From Nitrospira sp. (GTDB lineage Bacteria > Nitrospirota > Nitrospiria > Nitrospirales > Nitrospiraceae): a stretch of 9,138 bases of DNA. The translations under genes and the position numbers were made by a program. This document shows, piece after piece, positions 1 to 5,634 of this stretch; the first letter of the stretch is position 1; each line of letters begins with the position of its first letter. Under the pieces are notes generated by a model. It did not search any database and was not told where the DNA came from. It saw only the letters and a program-made list of their open reading frames with translations. The stretch lies in contig VGXD01000065.1 in assembly GCA_016873525.1 (NCBI GenBank), positions 1 to 9,138 on the forward strand, written 5' to 3'.

Positions 1-545
1 AGATCCTGGACTTCGCCAAGCCCCTGGAGTTGAACCGGCGCCTCTGCCGCGTGCCCGACATCATCGAGAACATGCTGACCGTGGTGGCCACCGAACTGGA
101 CATGAACCGCATCATGGTCACGAAGGACTACGCCGCCAACCTCAGCCAGGTTCGGTGCGACGACGCCAAGATGCAGCAAGTCTTCCTCAGCATTTTCAAG
201 AACTCGCTGGAGGCGATGACGCCGGGCGGGCAACTCCACATCGAGGTCACCCAGCACAAGTCAGGCCGGAACCACGACGTGCACATCATGATCAAGAACG
301 ACGGGGTCCCGATCCCGACCGAACACGTGGGGAAGGTCTTCGAACCCTTCTTCACGACCAAGCGGGCCGGGACCGGCTTGGGGCTGGCCACGGTGAAGAA
401 AATCGTGGAAGAGCACCAGGGACAGATTTCGATCGCCAGCGGACCGGGCCAGGGCACGACCGTGATCATCAGCCTTCCGGCCCCCGTCCACCGTGGCGGT
501 CCCTACCGGCGAGGCCGGGGAAGGCGGCCGCAACGCAGTCGCTGA
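1..545 (+). CDS. Sensor histidine kinase, C-terminal catalytic part (5' end outside window)
   Basis: The gene enters from the left edge; 180 residues are visible, reading in frame from base 3. It begins with ILDFAKPLEL, typical of the end of the HisKA dimerisation helix just after the phospho-acceptor His, which lies outside the window. The rest is a HATPase_c domain: N-box around KNSLEAM (visible residues 66-72), a divergent G1 box KNDGVPIP (98-105), F-box VFEPFFTTK (112-120) and G2 box GTGLGLATVKKIV (123-135). The family autophosphorylates with ATP and passes phosphate to a response regulator. The G1 box has Asn where most kinases have the adenine-binding Asp, with Asp in the next position; a similar NxGxPIP form occurs in some kinases, so activity is not excluded. 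The last 20 residues are an Arg/Gly-rich tail outside the fold. No response regulator follows in the window, so the partner is unknown. The sensor domain and true start cannot be seen. Confidence 0.93.
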   Translation, partial: ILDFAKPLELNRRLCRVPDIIENMLTVVATELDMNRIMVTKDYAANLSQVRCDDAKMQQVFLSIFKNSLEAMTPGGQLHIEVTQHKSGRNHDVHIMIKNDGVPIPTEHVGKVFEPFFTTKRAGTGLGLATVKKIVEEHQGQISIASGPGQGTTVIISLPAPVHRGGPYRRGRGRRPQRSR

Positions 546-663
546 ACGTTCGTCGATACCGTTAAAAAGGCTGAAAGTCCAAGCGGTTTCAGAGCTGCGC
601 CGGTCATCAGAGCGGACCGTGGGACGTTCGGACTTTCCAATGTTTCACGCTTGCGATCCCCTA

Positions 664-692
664 TTGACAGGATTGGTCGAGGTGGCTAAGAT
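664..692 (+). promoter_or_regulatory. Sigma70-type promoter of the small exported protein gene
   Basis: A perfect -35 box TTGACA (664-669) is followed by a 17-nt spacer and a -10 box TAAGAT (687-692, four of six consensus bases). Transcription should start near 699-700, leaving a leader of about 65 nt before the ATG at 765. A perfect 10-bp palindrome ACTAATTAGT (700-709) sits at the predicted start site and could be an operator. The start site is predicted, not measured. Confidence 0.7.
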
Positions 693-764
693 ACGGCCCA
701 CTAATTAGTCTTTCACCGATTGGCTTTGTTCAGGCTTCCACACTTTATTAAAGGAGTGAGTCCC

Positions 765-1151
765 ATGAAGACACTCATCAGCACTGTTGCCGCAGTGTTA
801 GGCGTGGCATTCTCCCTGTCGGTCGCATTGGCCAATCCGGCCTTGCTGCCCAAGCACCCAGGCTATCCCGGAGGCGATGCCAAGTCCCCGGTCACGGGCC
901 AGCCTCTATCGAACGACGGCGGACAGACCAACGCCGTGGGGACATCGGCCCTGGAACATTCCGCCAGCTCGGTCAAGCATGCCGAGCAGCACTTGGTCGA
1001 TCAAAACAACGCGCGCATCGTGGAAAAGGATCCTGCGCACCGTTCGGACGGGAAGTTCAACCGCTTGCCCAAGGTCCAGGGCCCGCAGATCAAGGTGGAA
1101 CCGCCGGTCGAATCCGCCACCAAGATCACCGGAGAACGGACGATCAATTAA
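765..1151 (+). CDS. Small exported protein of unknown function (128 aa)
   Basis: I do not recognise the family. The start at ATG 765 is supported by AAGGAG (751-756) eight bases upstream and by the signal peptide it creates: MKTLISTVAAVLGVAFSL followed by SVALA and a predicted cut after residue 23. An in-frame TTG at 720 would bury the signal sequence and is not used here. The mature part (about 105 residues) is hydrophilic, rich in Pro, Gly, Lys, Asn and His, with no Cys, no transmembrane segment and no recognisable domain. It starts NPALLPKHPGYPGGDAK and has a short helix-like stretch near SVKHAEQHLVDQNNARIVEK. It is probably a largely unstructured periplasmic protein. The gene has its own promoter and a strong terminator, so it is a monocistronic unit, which suggests independent regulation and perhaps high expression. 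Export is well supported; the role is unknown. Confidence 0.85.
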   Translation: MKTLISTVAAVLGVAFSLSVALANPALLPKHPGYPGGDAKSPVTGQPLSNDGGQTNAVGTSALEHSASSVKHAEQHLVDQNNARIVEKDPAHRSDGKFNRLPKVQGPQIKVEPPVESATKITGERTIN

Positions 1152-1173
1152 GATTCAGCCGGTCTGACATCGA

Positions 1174-1218
1174 GACGGGGGAGGTTGTCGAGAAGGCAGC
1201 CTCCCCCGTTCGTTTTTT
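1174..1218 (+). terminator. Rho-independent terminator after the small exported protein gene
   Basis: A 10-bp perfect stem, ACGGGGGAGG (1175-1184) with CCTCCCCCGT (1200-1209), extends inward by up to three more pairs and is followed by a T6 run (1213-1218). The stop codon of the plus-strand gene lies 23 nt upstream. The minus-strand side has no T-tract, so the structure should act only on plus-strand transcripts, although the minus-strand glycosylase gene ends about 20 nt away. Confidence 0.9.
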
Positions 1219-1238
1219 GTGGCGAGGGTTCTTCCAGC

Positions 1239-1859
1239 TTACCGATCAACGGCGACGGATCGTTGCTTCGTCTCCGATCGCTTTCCCGGGAATAGACGAA
1301 ACCGCCAAAGTTTCTCGGCCCAGGCCCCCGCATAGTCCACACCGATCCTCGGCGCGGCGACAATCCGGCTGGACGCGATCAGCTCGCCCCGATCCTCCAG
1401 CCACAGCTGCTCGCCGAGGGTCAGGTCATGACGGTTCTGCTCCAGGCTGATTGCAAAATGCCGGCAGAGCCGCCCCGGCCCGTCGATGAGAGTGGAAGGG
1501 GGCCCCGCGGACGCCCCTCCCACACCCACTGATTTATTTTCCACTTCGACGGCGCGGATGAGGATGGCGGCGGGATAGTCCTCCCGCTCGGTCACGACGT
1601 TGAAGCAATGGTACATGCCGTAGATCAGGTAGACATAGGCGATCCCAGGCGGACCGAACATCACCTCGGTCCGCTTCGTTCTCCCTCGCGAGGCATGGGA
1701 GGCCCGATCTTTTGGCCCGACATAGGCTTCGACTTCGATGATCCGGCCCGACAGCAGGCCGCGCTCGTTGCTCCTCACGAGGTGCTTGCCCAGCAAGTCC
1801 CTCGCGACCAGCAACGTGCGCCGCCTGAAAAAATCCGATGGAAGAATTTTCTTCGACAT
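1239..1859 (-). CDS. 3-methyladenine DNA glycosylase, AAG/MPG family
   Basis: Base-excision repair enzyme that removes alkylated or deaminated purines by cutting the N-glycosidic bond. The 206-aa protein matches the usual length of bacterial AAG proteins. Visible motifs, numbered from ATG 1859: LPSDFFRRRTLLVARDLLGK (6-25), the catalytic strand RIIEVEAYVGPKDRASH with Glu44 as the presumed general base (human AAG Glu125), Tyr46 and His55 at the positions of human Tyr127 and His136, TEVMFGPPGIAYVYLIYGMY (64-83) that forms the base pocket, and DGPGRLCR further on. All expected active-site residues are present. A GTG at 1868, three codons upstream, is possible; the ATG is chosen because GAGG lies just before it and the family begins near this point. 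It lies 90 nt behind the TonB receptor gene in the same direction with no clear promoter of its own, so read-through is possible. No functional link to nickel is evident. Confidence 0.93.
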   Translation of the reverse strand: MSKKILPSDFFRRRTLLVARDLLGKHLVRSNERGLLSGRIIEVEAYVGPKDRASHASRGRTKRTEVMFGPPGIAYVYLIYGMYHCFNVVTEREDYPAAILIRAVEVENKSVGVGGASAGPPSTLIDGPGRLCRHFAISLEQNRHDLTLGEQLWLEDRGELIASSRIVAAPRIGVDYAGAWAEKLWRFRLFPGKRSETKQRSVAVDR

Positions 1860-1882
1860 GGTCCTCACAAGGAAGCCGTCAA

Positions 1883-1944
1883 CGCTCAGCGCTCAGATTT
1901 TGCTTCCGAGTTGACTGCTGACCACTGAAAGCTGACGACTGAGA
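1883..1944. repeat. Short imperfect direct repeats between the glycosylase and receptor genes
   Basis: Two adjacent 14-nt copies, GCTGACCACTGAAA (1917-1930) and GCTGACGACTGAGA (1931-1944), agree at 12 positions. Nearby, CGCTCAG occurs twice in tandem (1883-1889, 1890-1896). The block fills most of the gap between the two minus-strand genes. Simple sequence of the CTGAC/CTGA type occurs in intergenic regions of many genomes; no function can be read from it. Confidence 0.6.
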
Positions 1945-1949
1945 GCTTT

Positions 1950-3992
1950 TTAGAAATACCACGCCAGGCCTCCCATTATATTCCTCGGCGTACCCGGCAC
2001 GAAATGGATGTCCGACTGAGCCGCCCGCCCGCGCAACTGCGATTCGTAAAAGAATTGGGCCTGCCGCCAATTCGCGTCGAAGAGATTTTGCACGGTGAGG
2101 AAGGCCTCCCAGCGTCCGCGCTCCGCTTTCACCGGCAGCCGATAGCGGTTGACCCAGTCGAAAACGGTGAAGGGCTGGGCATAGGCCGTGCGATTCGCGT
2201 CGGCCGGGCGCTGGCCCATGTGGATCATCTGCAAGGATGAAGTCAAGCCGTTCGGCAAGGTTGCGGTCAGTCCGGCTTGTCCGGTCATCTCCGGCGCCAG
2301 GGGGATGGCCTGGCCCGTGCCTCGAAACTCGGCATGCGTCAGCGTCAGGTCTCCTCTGAAGGCCAGCCAGTCCAGCAACTGCAGCCTGGCGCCCAGTTCC
2401 GTCCCATAACGGCGGGAGGCGCCTCTGATCTGCGTCGTGCCCTGATCCCCGACAAACACCAATTCCGAGGTCAAGTCCATCGCCCAGAGCGTGGCCAAAA
2501 GTTCCACCCGGCCCCATTGCTTGGTGCGTACGCCGACCTCGTAGGCGGTGGCCCTGGGCAGGCTCTGCACCGACGGATTGCTCACGACCGCCCGCGCATC
2601 GTTGCTGTGGAAGCCCGTCCCGGCGTTCATGAAGAACTCGGTCCCAGCCCAGGGGCCGAGGATCACGTTGCCCTTGGTGCTGACAATGGACGCCTCGGTG
2701 CGCCCATTCGGCTGTTGCACGCAGGTCGCGCAACGATTGCGCACGTCGAAGGTGAAGAGGTCCGCGCGCGAACCCCCGTTCACCCGCATCCAGAGCGTCG
2801 GCTGGAATTCCAGCTTCAGATAGGGCGAGTAGGAGGCCTCCAGGATGCCGCTGTCCGACGTGGTTCCCCCGCGCGCGCGCTGCTGCTGCGCGCCCAAGCG
2901 CACATGGGCGTCATCCACGCGGGTCTGCACGCCCACCGTCGCCGTGCCCTCCAGGCCCAGCACCGTACCGCTCTGCCGATACCCGACATCGCTCCCGTAG
3001 ACCATCCGCCGGTCGCTCTGCTCAAACCCATCACCGCGGACCGGATCGGTGAGAAAATAGGTGAAGTTGCTGAACAGGTCCAGTTTGTAATACTGGGCAT
3101 AGAGATCGGCAAAGACCTTGCCCCCGGCGGAGGTGTCGTAGTGGTAGCGCAGCGTGGCTGTGGCTCGATTCGTCCGGCCTCCTTCGGTCGGGTCGAAGGA
3201 ACCGAAGCGGTCGATGAGGCCGGACGCCACCGCATAGTGGGGAATCTGCCCCGAGGCGTTCCACCGGCTCTGGTTATAGGTGCCGGTCAGGCTCAACTCG
3301 GACCGGGACGTGGGATTCACCGTCGCCTTGACCAAGCCGTTGAAGCGATTGTAACGGTTGGGATGGTCGAAGGGGCCGTTCGTGAGATAGCCTTCCGCCG
3401 CCACGAGGGTCCGCACCGCCCCCGCCGTCGGAGAGAACATCGTCAGATAGCGCTGCGTGTCGAACTGCCCGCCCGCCGCCTGGACGACGCCCTCCGTGAC
3501 GGTCTCGCGCGTGACGAAGTCCACCGCGCCCCCCGTGTTAAAGTCGCCGTACTGTACATGATAGGGCCCCTTGGAAACCTGAATCTCCTTGATCGTCTCA
3601 GGAATGATGAAGTTGAGGTCCGCATAGCCCTGCCCATGGGCATGGCTGCGCATGTTCACCGGCATGCCGTCCCGGAACACCGCGATGTCGGTACCGTGAT
3701 CCGCGTCAAAGCCTCGCAGAAAATACTGGTCGGCCTTGCCCGCCCCGCCGGAATGTTCCACGGTCAGGATGCCGGGGGCCAGCCGCAAGAGCATGCCAGG
3801 CCGGCCTTGAGGTTGGAGCAGGACATCCTTGTCCGGAATGATGTGGTCCGACGAAGCCGCAACCGGACGGTCGGCGGTCACGGGGACTTCAGGGAGCACG
3901 AGCGTGCCGTCATCGGCCGGCTCATGGGCCAGCGCGGAGAAGGCAAGCAGGAACAGGACGCCGCATTGAAAGAAGAGATGGGCCAGGGTCAC
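1950..3992 (-). CDS. TonB-dependent outer-membrane receptor, probably for nickel
   Basis: A 680-aa outer-membrane active transporter powered by TonB-ExbBD. The N-terminus is a signal peptide (MTLAHLFFQCGVLFLLAFSA, cut near residue 22), then a TonB-box-like stretch around LVLPEVPVTAD (31-41). The plug domain spans about 45-162, with LRLAPGILTVEHSGG, DQYFLRGFDADHGTDIAVF, DGMPVNMRSHAHGQGYADLN and VSKGPYHVQYGDFNTGGAVDF. The rest is a 22-strand-type barrel ending in NIMGGLAWYF with a terminal aromatic residue, as in proteins inserted by BamA. Length fits the family. Possible metal contacts are the His-rich plug segment RSHAHGQG (115-122) and a CATC motif (421-424) in a predicted loop. The start is GTG 3992 with GGAG five bases upstream; no ATG gives the signal peptide. 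It begins 18 nt behind nikR, so the pair is an operon and nickel is the likely cargo; substrate assignment rests on this context only. Confidence 0.93.
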   Translation of the reverse strand: MTLAHLFFQCGVLFLLAFSALAHEPADDGTLVLPEVPVTADRPVAASSDHIIPDKDVLLQPQGRPGMLLRLAPGILTVEHSGGAGKADQYFLRGFDADHGTDIAVFRDGMPVNMRSHAHGQGYADLNFIIPETIKEIQVSKGPYHVQYGDFNTGGAVDFVTRETVTEGVVQAAGGQFDTQRYLTMFSPTAGAVRTLVAAEGYLTNGPFDHPNRYNRFNGLVKATVNPTSRSELSLTGTYNQSRWNASGQIPHYAVASGLIDRFGSFDPTEGGRTNRATATLRYHYDTSAGGKVFADLYAQYYKLDLFSNFTYFLTDPVRGDGFEQSDRRMVYGSDVGYRQSGTVLGLEGTATVGVQTRVDDAHVRLGAQQQRARGGTTSDSGILEASYSPYLKLEFQPTLWMRVNGGSRADLFTFDVRNRCATCVQQPNGRTEASIVSTKGNVILGPWAGTEFFMNAGTGFHSNDARAVVSNPSVQSLPRATAYEVGVRTKQWGRVELLATLWAMDLTSELVFVGDQGTTQIRGASRRYGTELGARLQLLDWLAFRGDLTLTHAEFRGTGQAIPLAPEMTGQAGLTATLPNGLTSSLQMIHMGQRPADANRTAYAQPFTVFDWVNRYRLPVKAERGRWEAFLTVQNLFDANWRQAQFFYESQLRGRAAQSDIHFVPGTPRNIMGGLAWYF

Positions 3993-4010
3993 AGTCGCTC
4001 CGCCCAGCCG

Positions 4011-4427
4011 CTAGCTGAGCCGCCGCCCCGTGGTCGTCATCGTCAGCTTGCCGTGCTTGACGCCCTTCGCCGCAATGAGTTGGTCCGCGACCTTTTTGAT
4101 CTCGCGCCCCTTGCCCCGGACCGCCAGCACTTCCAGGCAATGGGCATGGTCCAGGTGCACGTGCATCGCGGAAAGGATCAGCCGCTCATGGTCGTGCTGA
4201 ATATCGGTGAGCTTCTCGGTCAGGTCGCGGACGTGGTGGTCGTAGACAAGCGTGATCGTCCCCACCGTGTCCTTGTTCTCGTCCCACTCCTGCCCGACCA
4301 GGTTGTCCCGAATGAGGTCGCGCAGCGCCTCCGACCGGCTGCCGTAGTTCTTGCGCGCAATCAGCCGGTCGAAGTCGTCCAGCAAATGATGGTCCAACGA
4401 CACCCCGAACCGCACCAGCTTCTTCAT
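4011..4427 (-). CDS. nikR: Nickel-responsive transcriptional regulator NikR
   Basis: A 138-aa ribbon-helix-helix repressor with a C-terminal nickel-binding ACT-like domain. Residues 1-45 hold the DNA-binding strand and helices ([19 protein letters not shown], then [15 protein letters not shown]). The metal domain keeps all four high-affinity ligands of E. coli NikR: His78 (E. coli His76), then the segment [14 protein letters not shown], giving His89, His91 and Cys97 (E. coli His87, His89, Cys95). Length is normal for the family. In known NikR proteins nickel binding promotes operator binding and represses nickel uptake genes. The start at ATG 4427 has AGAGG about eight bases upstream. A promoter and an overlapping dyad lie immediately upstream, so autoregulation with the following receptor gene is likely. 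The TonB receptor begins 18 nt after the stop codon. Confidence 0.96.
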   Translation of the reverse strand: MKKLVRFGVSLDHHLLDDFDRLIARKNYGSRSEALRDLIRDNLVGQEWDENKDTVGTITLVYDHHVRDLTEKLTDIQHDHERLILSAMHVHLDHAHCLEVLAVRGKGREIKKVADQLIAAKGVKHGKLTMTTTGRRLS

Positions 4428-4442
4428 GGCAAAACCTCTTGC

Positions 4443-4480
4443 GTGCTACGAATAGTAAAAACGTGGCACTACGATAGCAC
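4443..4480. promoter_or_regulatory. Candidate NikR operator: 38-bp dyad
   Basis: Half-sites GTGCTA (4443-4448) and TAGCAC (4475-4480) are perfect inverted repeats at the ends of a 38-bp stretch. The left half reads GTGCTAC, close to the GTGTTAC half-site that I recall being proposed for NikR in some deltaproteobacteria. A related direct repeat lies inside: CTACGAATAG (4446-4455) and CTACGATAG (4469-4477). The right half overlaps the predicted -10 box of nikR, and the rest covers the start site, so a bound protein would block transcription. The half-site centres are about 32 bp apart, roughly three helical turns, which is wider than known NikR sites. Assignment is inferred from position and symmetry. 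Confidence 0.55.
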
Positions 4481-4499
4481 TCCAAGCCGGCAGCGTCAA
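4471..4499 (-). promoter_or_regulatory. Promoter of the nikR-receptor operon
   Basis: Read on the minus strand, TTGACG (4499-4494) is followed by a 17-nt spacer and TATCGT (4476-4471). The spacer ends in TGC, which makes an extended -10 element (TGC then TATCGT). Transcription should start near 4464, giving a leader of about 37 nt that carries the nikR ribosome site. The -10 box lies inside the 38-bp dyad. Confidence 0.6.
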
Positions 4500-4502
4500 T
4501 CG

Positions 4503-4531
4503 AATCGGAAGGCGAGGAGGCCTTTCTGATT
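4503..4531. other. Small imperfect hairpin upstream of nikR
   Basis: AATC (4503-4506) pairs with GATT (4528-4531), and GAAGGC (4508-4513) with GCCTTTC (4520-4526, one bulge), around a loop of about six bases. It lies between the toxin stop codon and the nikR promoter. No T-run follows on either strand, so it is at most a weak terminator for the toxin-antitoxin transcript. The rest of 4532-4672 shows no gene or clear signal. Confidence 0.3.
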
Positions 4532-4672
4532 ACAGCATATCCATTCGGCAGTTCGTCGAGGGAAAGGGCAGGCAGATTGGGGAAGGCATTAGCGGAATGA
4601 CTGAAACAGTGATAGGCACAACCAAGCGGACCAATTCACTTCCTTATGTACGGAGCGTCCTTGGCCGACAGA

Positions 4673-4933
4673 CTACCCCATGCCTCGAAGCAATCGTTCA
4701 TATCCCTTGTGAGTCCCAATCCAAACCCAAATAAAGTCTGAGCCATCCTCGACAGCGAGGGCCCTGTAATTCGTTCCGACACGGACAGACCACAACGTTC
4801 CTACCTTCTTGAAGTGAAGGGATGGGTGCGAGGGGTTGGCCTTGAGGAGTTCGAAATTCTTCTTCGATAACGCCTGGACAGGCTTAGGGAGGGTGTCGAA
4901 ACATCGCCAAAAACGGTCCGTCGTGCGATGCAT
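4673..4933 (-). CDS. Type II toxin, RelE/ParE superfamily
   Basis: An 86-aa protein with the compact ParE/RelE fold pattern: helical N-terminal half (FDTLPKPVQALSKKNFELLK), then NPSHPSLHFKKV, WSVRVGTNYRAL (48-59) and a closing strand with FIWVWIGTHKGYERLL (67-82). Arg51, Tyr56, Arg57, His75 and Tyr78 sit where RelE/HigB-like toxins carry residues needed for RNA cleavage or core packing. The family either cuts mRNA on the ribosome (RelE, HigB) or poisons gyrase (ParE); the sequence alone does not settle which. The ATG directly follows the antitoxin stop codon (TAAATG), so the two are translationally coupled. Base composition is lower in GC than the flanking envelope and nickel genes, in keeping with a horizontally spread module. 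Length is normal and no disruption is visible. Confidence 0.85.
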   Translation of the reverse strand: MHRTTDRFWRCFDTLPKPVQALSKKNFELLKANPSHPSLHFKKVGTLWSVRVGTNYRALAVEDGSDFIWVWIGTHKGYERLLRGMG

Positions 4934-5134
4934 TTACAGGGTCCTGAGTCGCCCCTTTGATTTTTCCTCAAGAGCCTCCTTGGCCAGAAAATCCAATTTC
5001 CCGGAATCCGAGTCCGACGCAACCTGCTTATCCCACTTTTCCCATTCCCTCTCCGAAAACCACTCCCGCAAACGAACGTATTCGTCCTTTGAAAGAGCCT
5101 CGATTGCAGCCTGAATTTCTTCTACTTTCGACAT
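4934..5134 (-). CDS. Antitoxin of the RelE/ParE-type module
   Basis: A 66-aa, highly charged protein encoded immediately upstream of the toxin. It starts MSKVEEIQAAIEALSKDEY, continues with a helical RLREWFSEREWEKWDKQ segment, and has SGKLDFLAKEALEEKSKG near the end. This layout resembles small antitoxins commonly paired with RelE/ParE toxins, in which the C-terminal segment wraps around and blocks the toxin. No helix-turn-helix, ribbon-helix-helix or AbrB-type DNA-binding domain is obvious, so autorepression by this protein alone is uncertain. The start is set at ATG 5134 because GGGGGA (5146-5141) lies six bases upstream; a TTG two codons earlier (5140) is less likely. The order antitoxin then toxin with no intergenic base is the standard arrangement. 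The 87-nt gap to the 81-aa gene upstream carries a short inverted repeat. Confidence 0.82.
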   Translation of the reverse strand: MSKVEEIQAAIEALSKDEYVRLREWFSEREWEKWDKQVASDSDSGKLDFLAKEALEEKSKGRLRTL

Positions 5135-5184
5135 ATCCAATCCCCCATTCCCTTACTAACGTGAGTTGGCAAGATTTTTAACAT

Positions 5185-5199
5185 AACGGCTTTACCGTT
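5185..5199. repeat. Inverted repeat upstream of the antitoxin gene
   Basis: AACGG (5185-5189) and CCGTT (5195-5199) are perfect complements around the 5-nt centre CTTTA, about 50 bp upstream of the antitoxin ATG. It could be an operator for the toxin-antitoxin complex or a small RNA hairpin. I could not identify a convincing promoter next to it, so the role is open. Confidence 0.35.
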
Positions 5200-5221
5200 C
5201 GTCTATCTTGTCGATTCCGCG

Positions 5222-5467
5222 CTAACTCAGGCGAGGATCCTCCATACCTTTACCATGGGCAACAATCGAACCACCTGCTTTGATGAATGTACCAGCCACG
5301 ATATTAGCACTTCCCGGAGACTGCTGAACTAAAACCTGGAGACTTTCAAGCTCCGCTCGCAATTTTCGAACTTCTTTCTGCGCCTTGATGGATCGAATCA
5401 GTCCAATGACAGCCACAAGAGTACCGATGATTGAAAAGACACCCACGGCCGTTTCAAATGAACTCAT
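5222..5467 (-). CDS. Small single-pass membrane protein of unknown function (81 aa)
   Basis: I do not recognise the family. One hydrophobic helix spans about residues 7-24 (AVGVFSIIGTLVAVIGLI), followed by a short charged coiled-coil-like segment KAQKEVRKLRAELESLQVLV (28-47). A Gly/Ala/Val-rich tail follows with the strand-like IVAGTFIKAGGSIVAHG (about 56-72). The likely topology is a short N-terminus outside, one helix, and coiled coil plus tail in the cytoplasm (positive residues follow the helix). The gene is supported by AGGAG (5479-5475) seven bases before the ATG and by a good promoter upstream. Its base composition is clearly lower in GC than the neighbours. It ends 87 nt before the antitoxin gene on the same strand, so read-through into the toxin module is possible. 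Whether it works with that module is unknown. Confidence 0.75.
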   Translation of the reverse strand: MSSFETAVGVFSIIGTLVAVIGLIRSIKAQKEVRKLRAELESLQVLVQQSPGSANIVAGTFIKAGGSIVAHGKGMEDPRLS

Positions 5468-5496
5468 CAGACCTCTCCTGCAATTACAGCCATCTT

Positions 5497-5524
5497 ATTA
5501 TGCCTGCCCAACAATATGTATCAA
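5497..5524 (-). promoter_or_regulatory. Promoter of the 81-aa membrane protein gene
   Basis: On the minus strand TTGATA (5524-5519) is followed by a 16-nt spacer and CATAAT (5502-5497), which match the sigma70 consensus at five of six bases each. The predicted start near 5490 gives a short leader containing the AGGAG site. It may also feed the toxin-antitoxin genes downstream. Confidence 0.65.
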
Positions 5525-5584
5525 CGGCTAAAAGTTTACAAGCCTTACTCCAATACCTCCCTCATTTCTCGCCTCGGGATGAGC

Positions 5585-5630
5585 GGCGAAGACATAGCGG
5601 CATGGCGCCGCATAGATACATGCTTCCACC
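5585..5630. repeat. Imperfect hairpin next to the long palindrome
   Basis: GCGGC (5597-5601) pairs with GCCGC (5607-5611) around a 5-nt loop. Outside it CAT (5593-5595) pairs with ATG (5620-5622), and GAAG (5588-5591) with CTTC (5623-5626), with an asymmetric internal loop. It abuts the larger hairpin at 5635-5729. The 267-nt gap between degP and the 81-aa gene is thus mostly structured sequence, with no convincing gene. Confidence 0.5.
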
Positions 5631-5634
5631 TCTC

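Noticed and set aside
571..592. Hairpin CTGAAA/TTTCAG next to an A-run, a terminator-like shape for the minus strand
   Set aside because: Only six pairs, a 10-nt loop, and no minus-strand gene ends there. It is not a terminator for the kinase gene, since the T-run would be on the other strand.
2277..4529. A 750-codon plus-strand open frame opposite the receptor and nikR
   Set aside because: It is antisense to two genes with full sets of family motifs. Its translation is rich in Arg, Gly, Pro and Ala with no domain, as expected from the shadow frame of GC-rich coding DNA.
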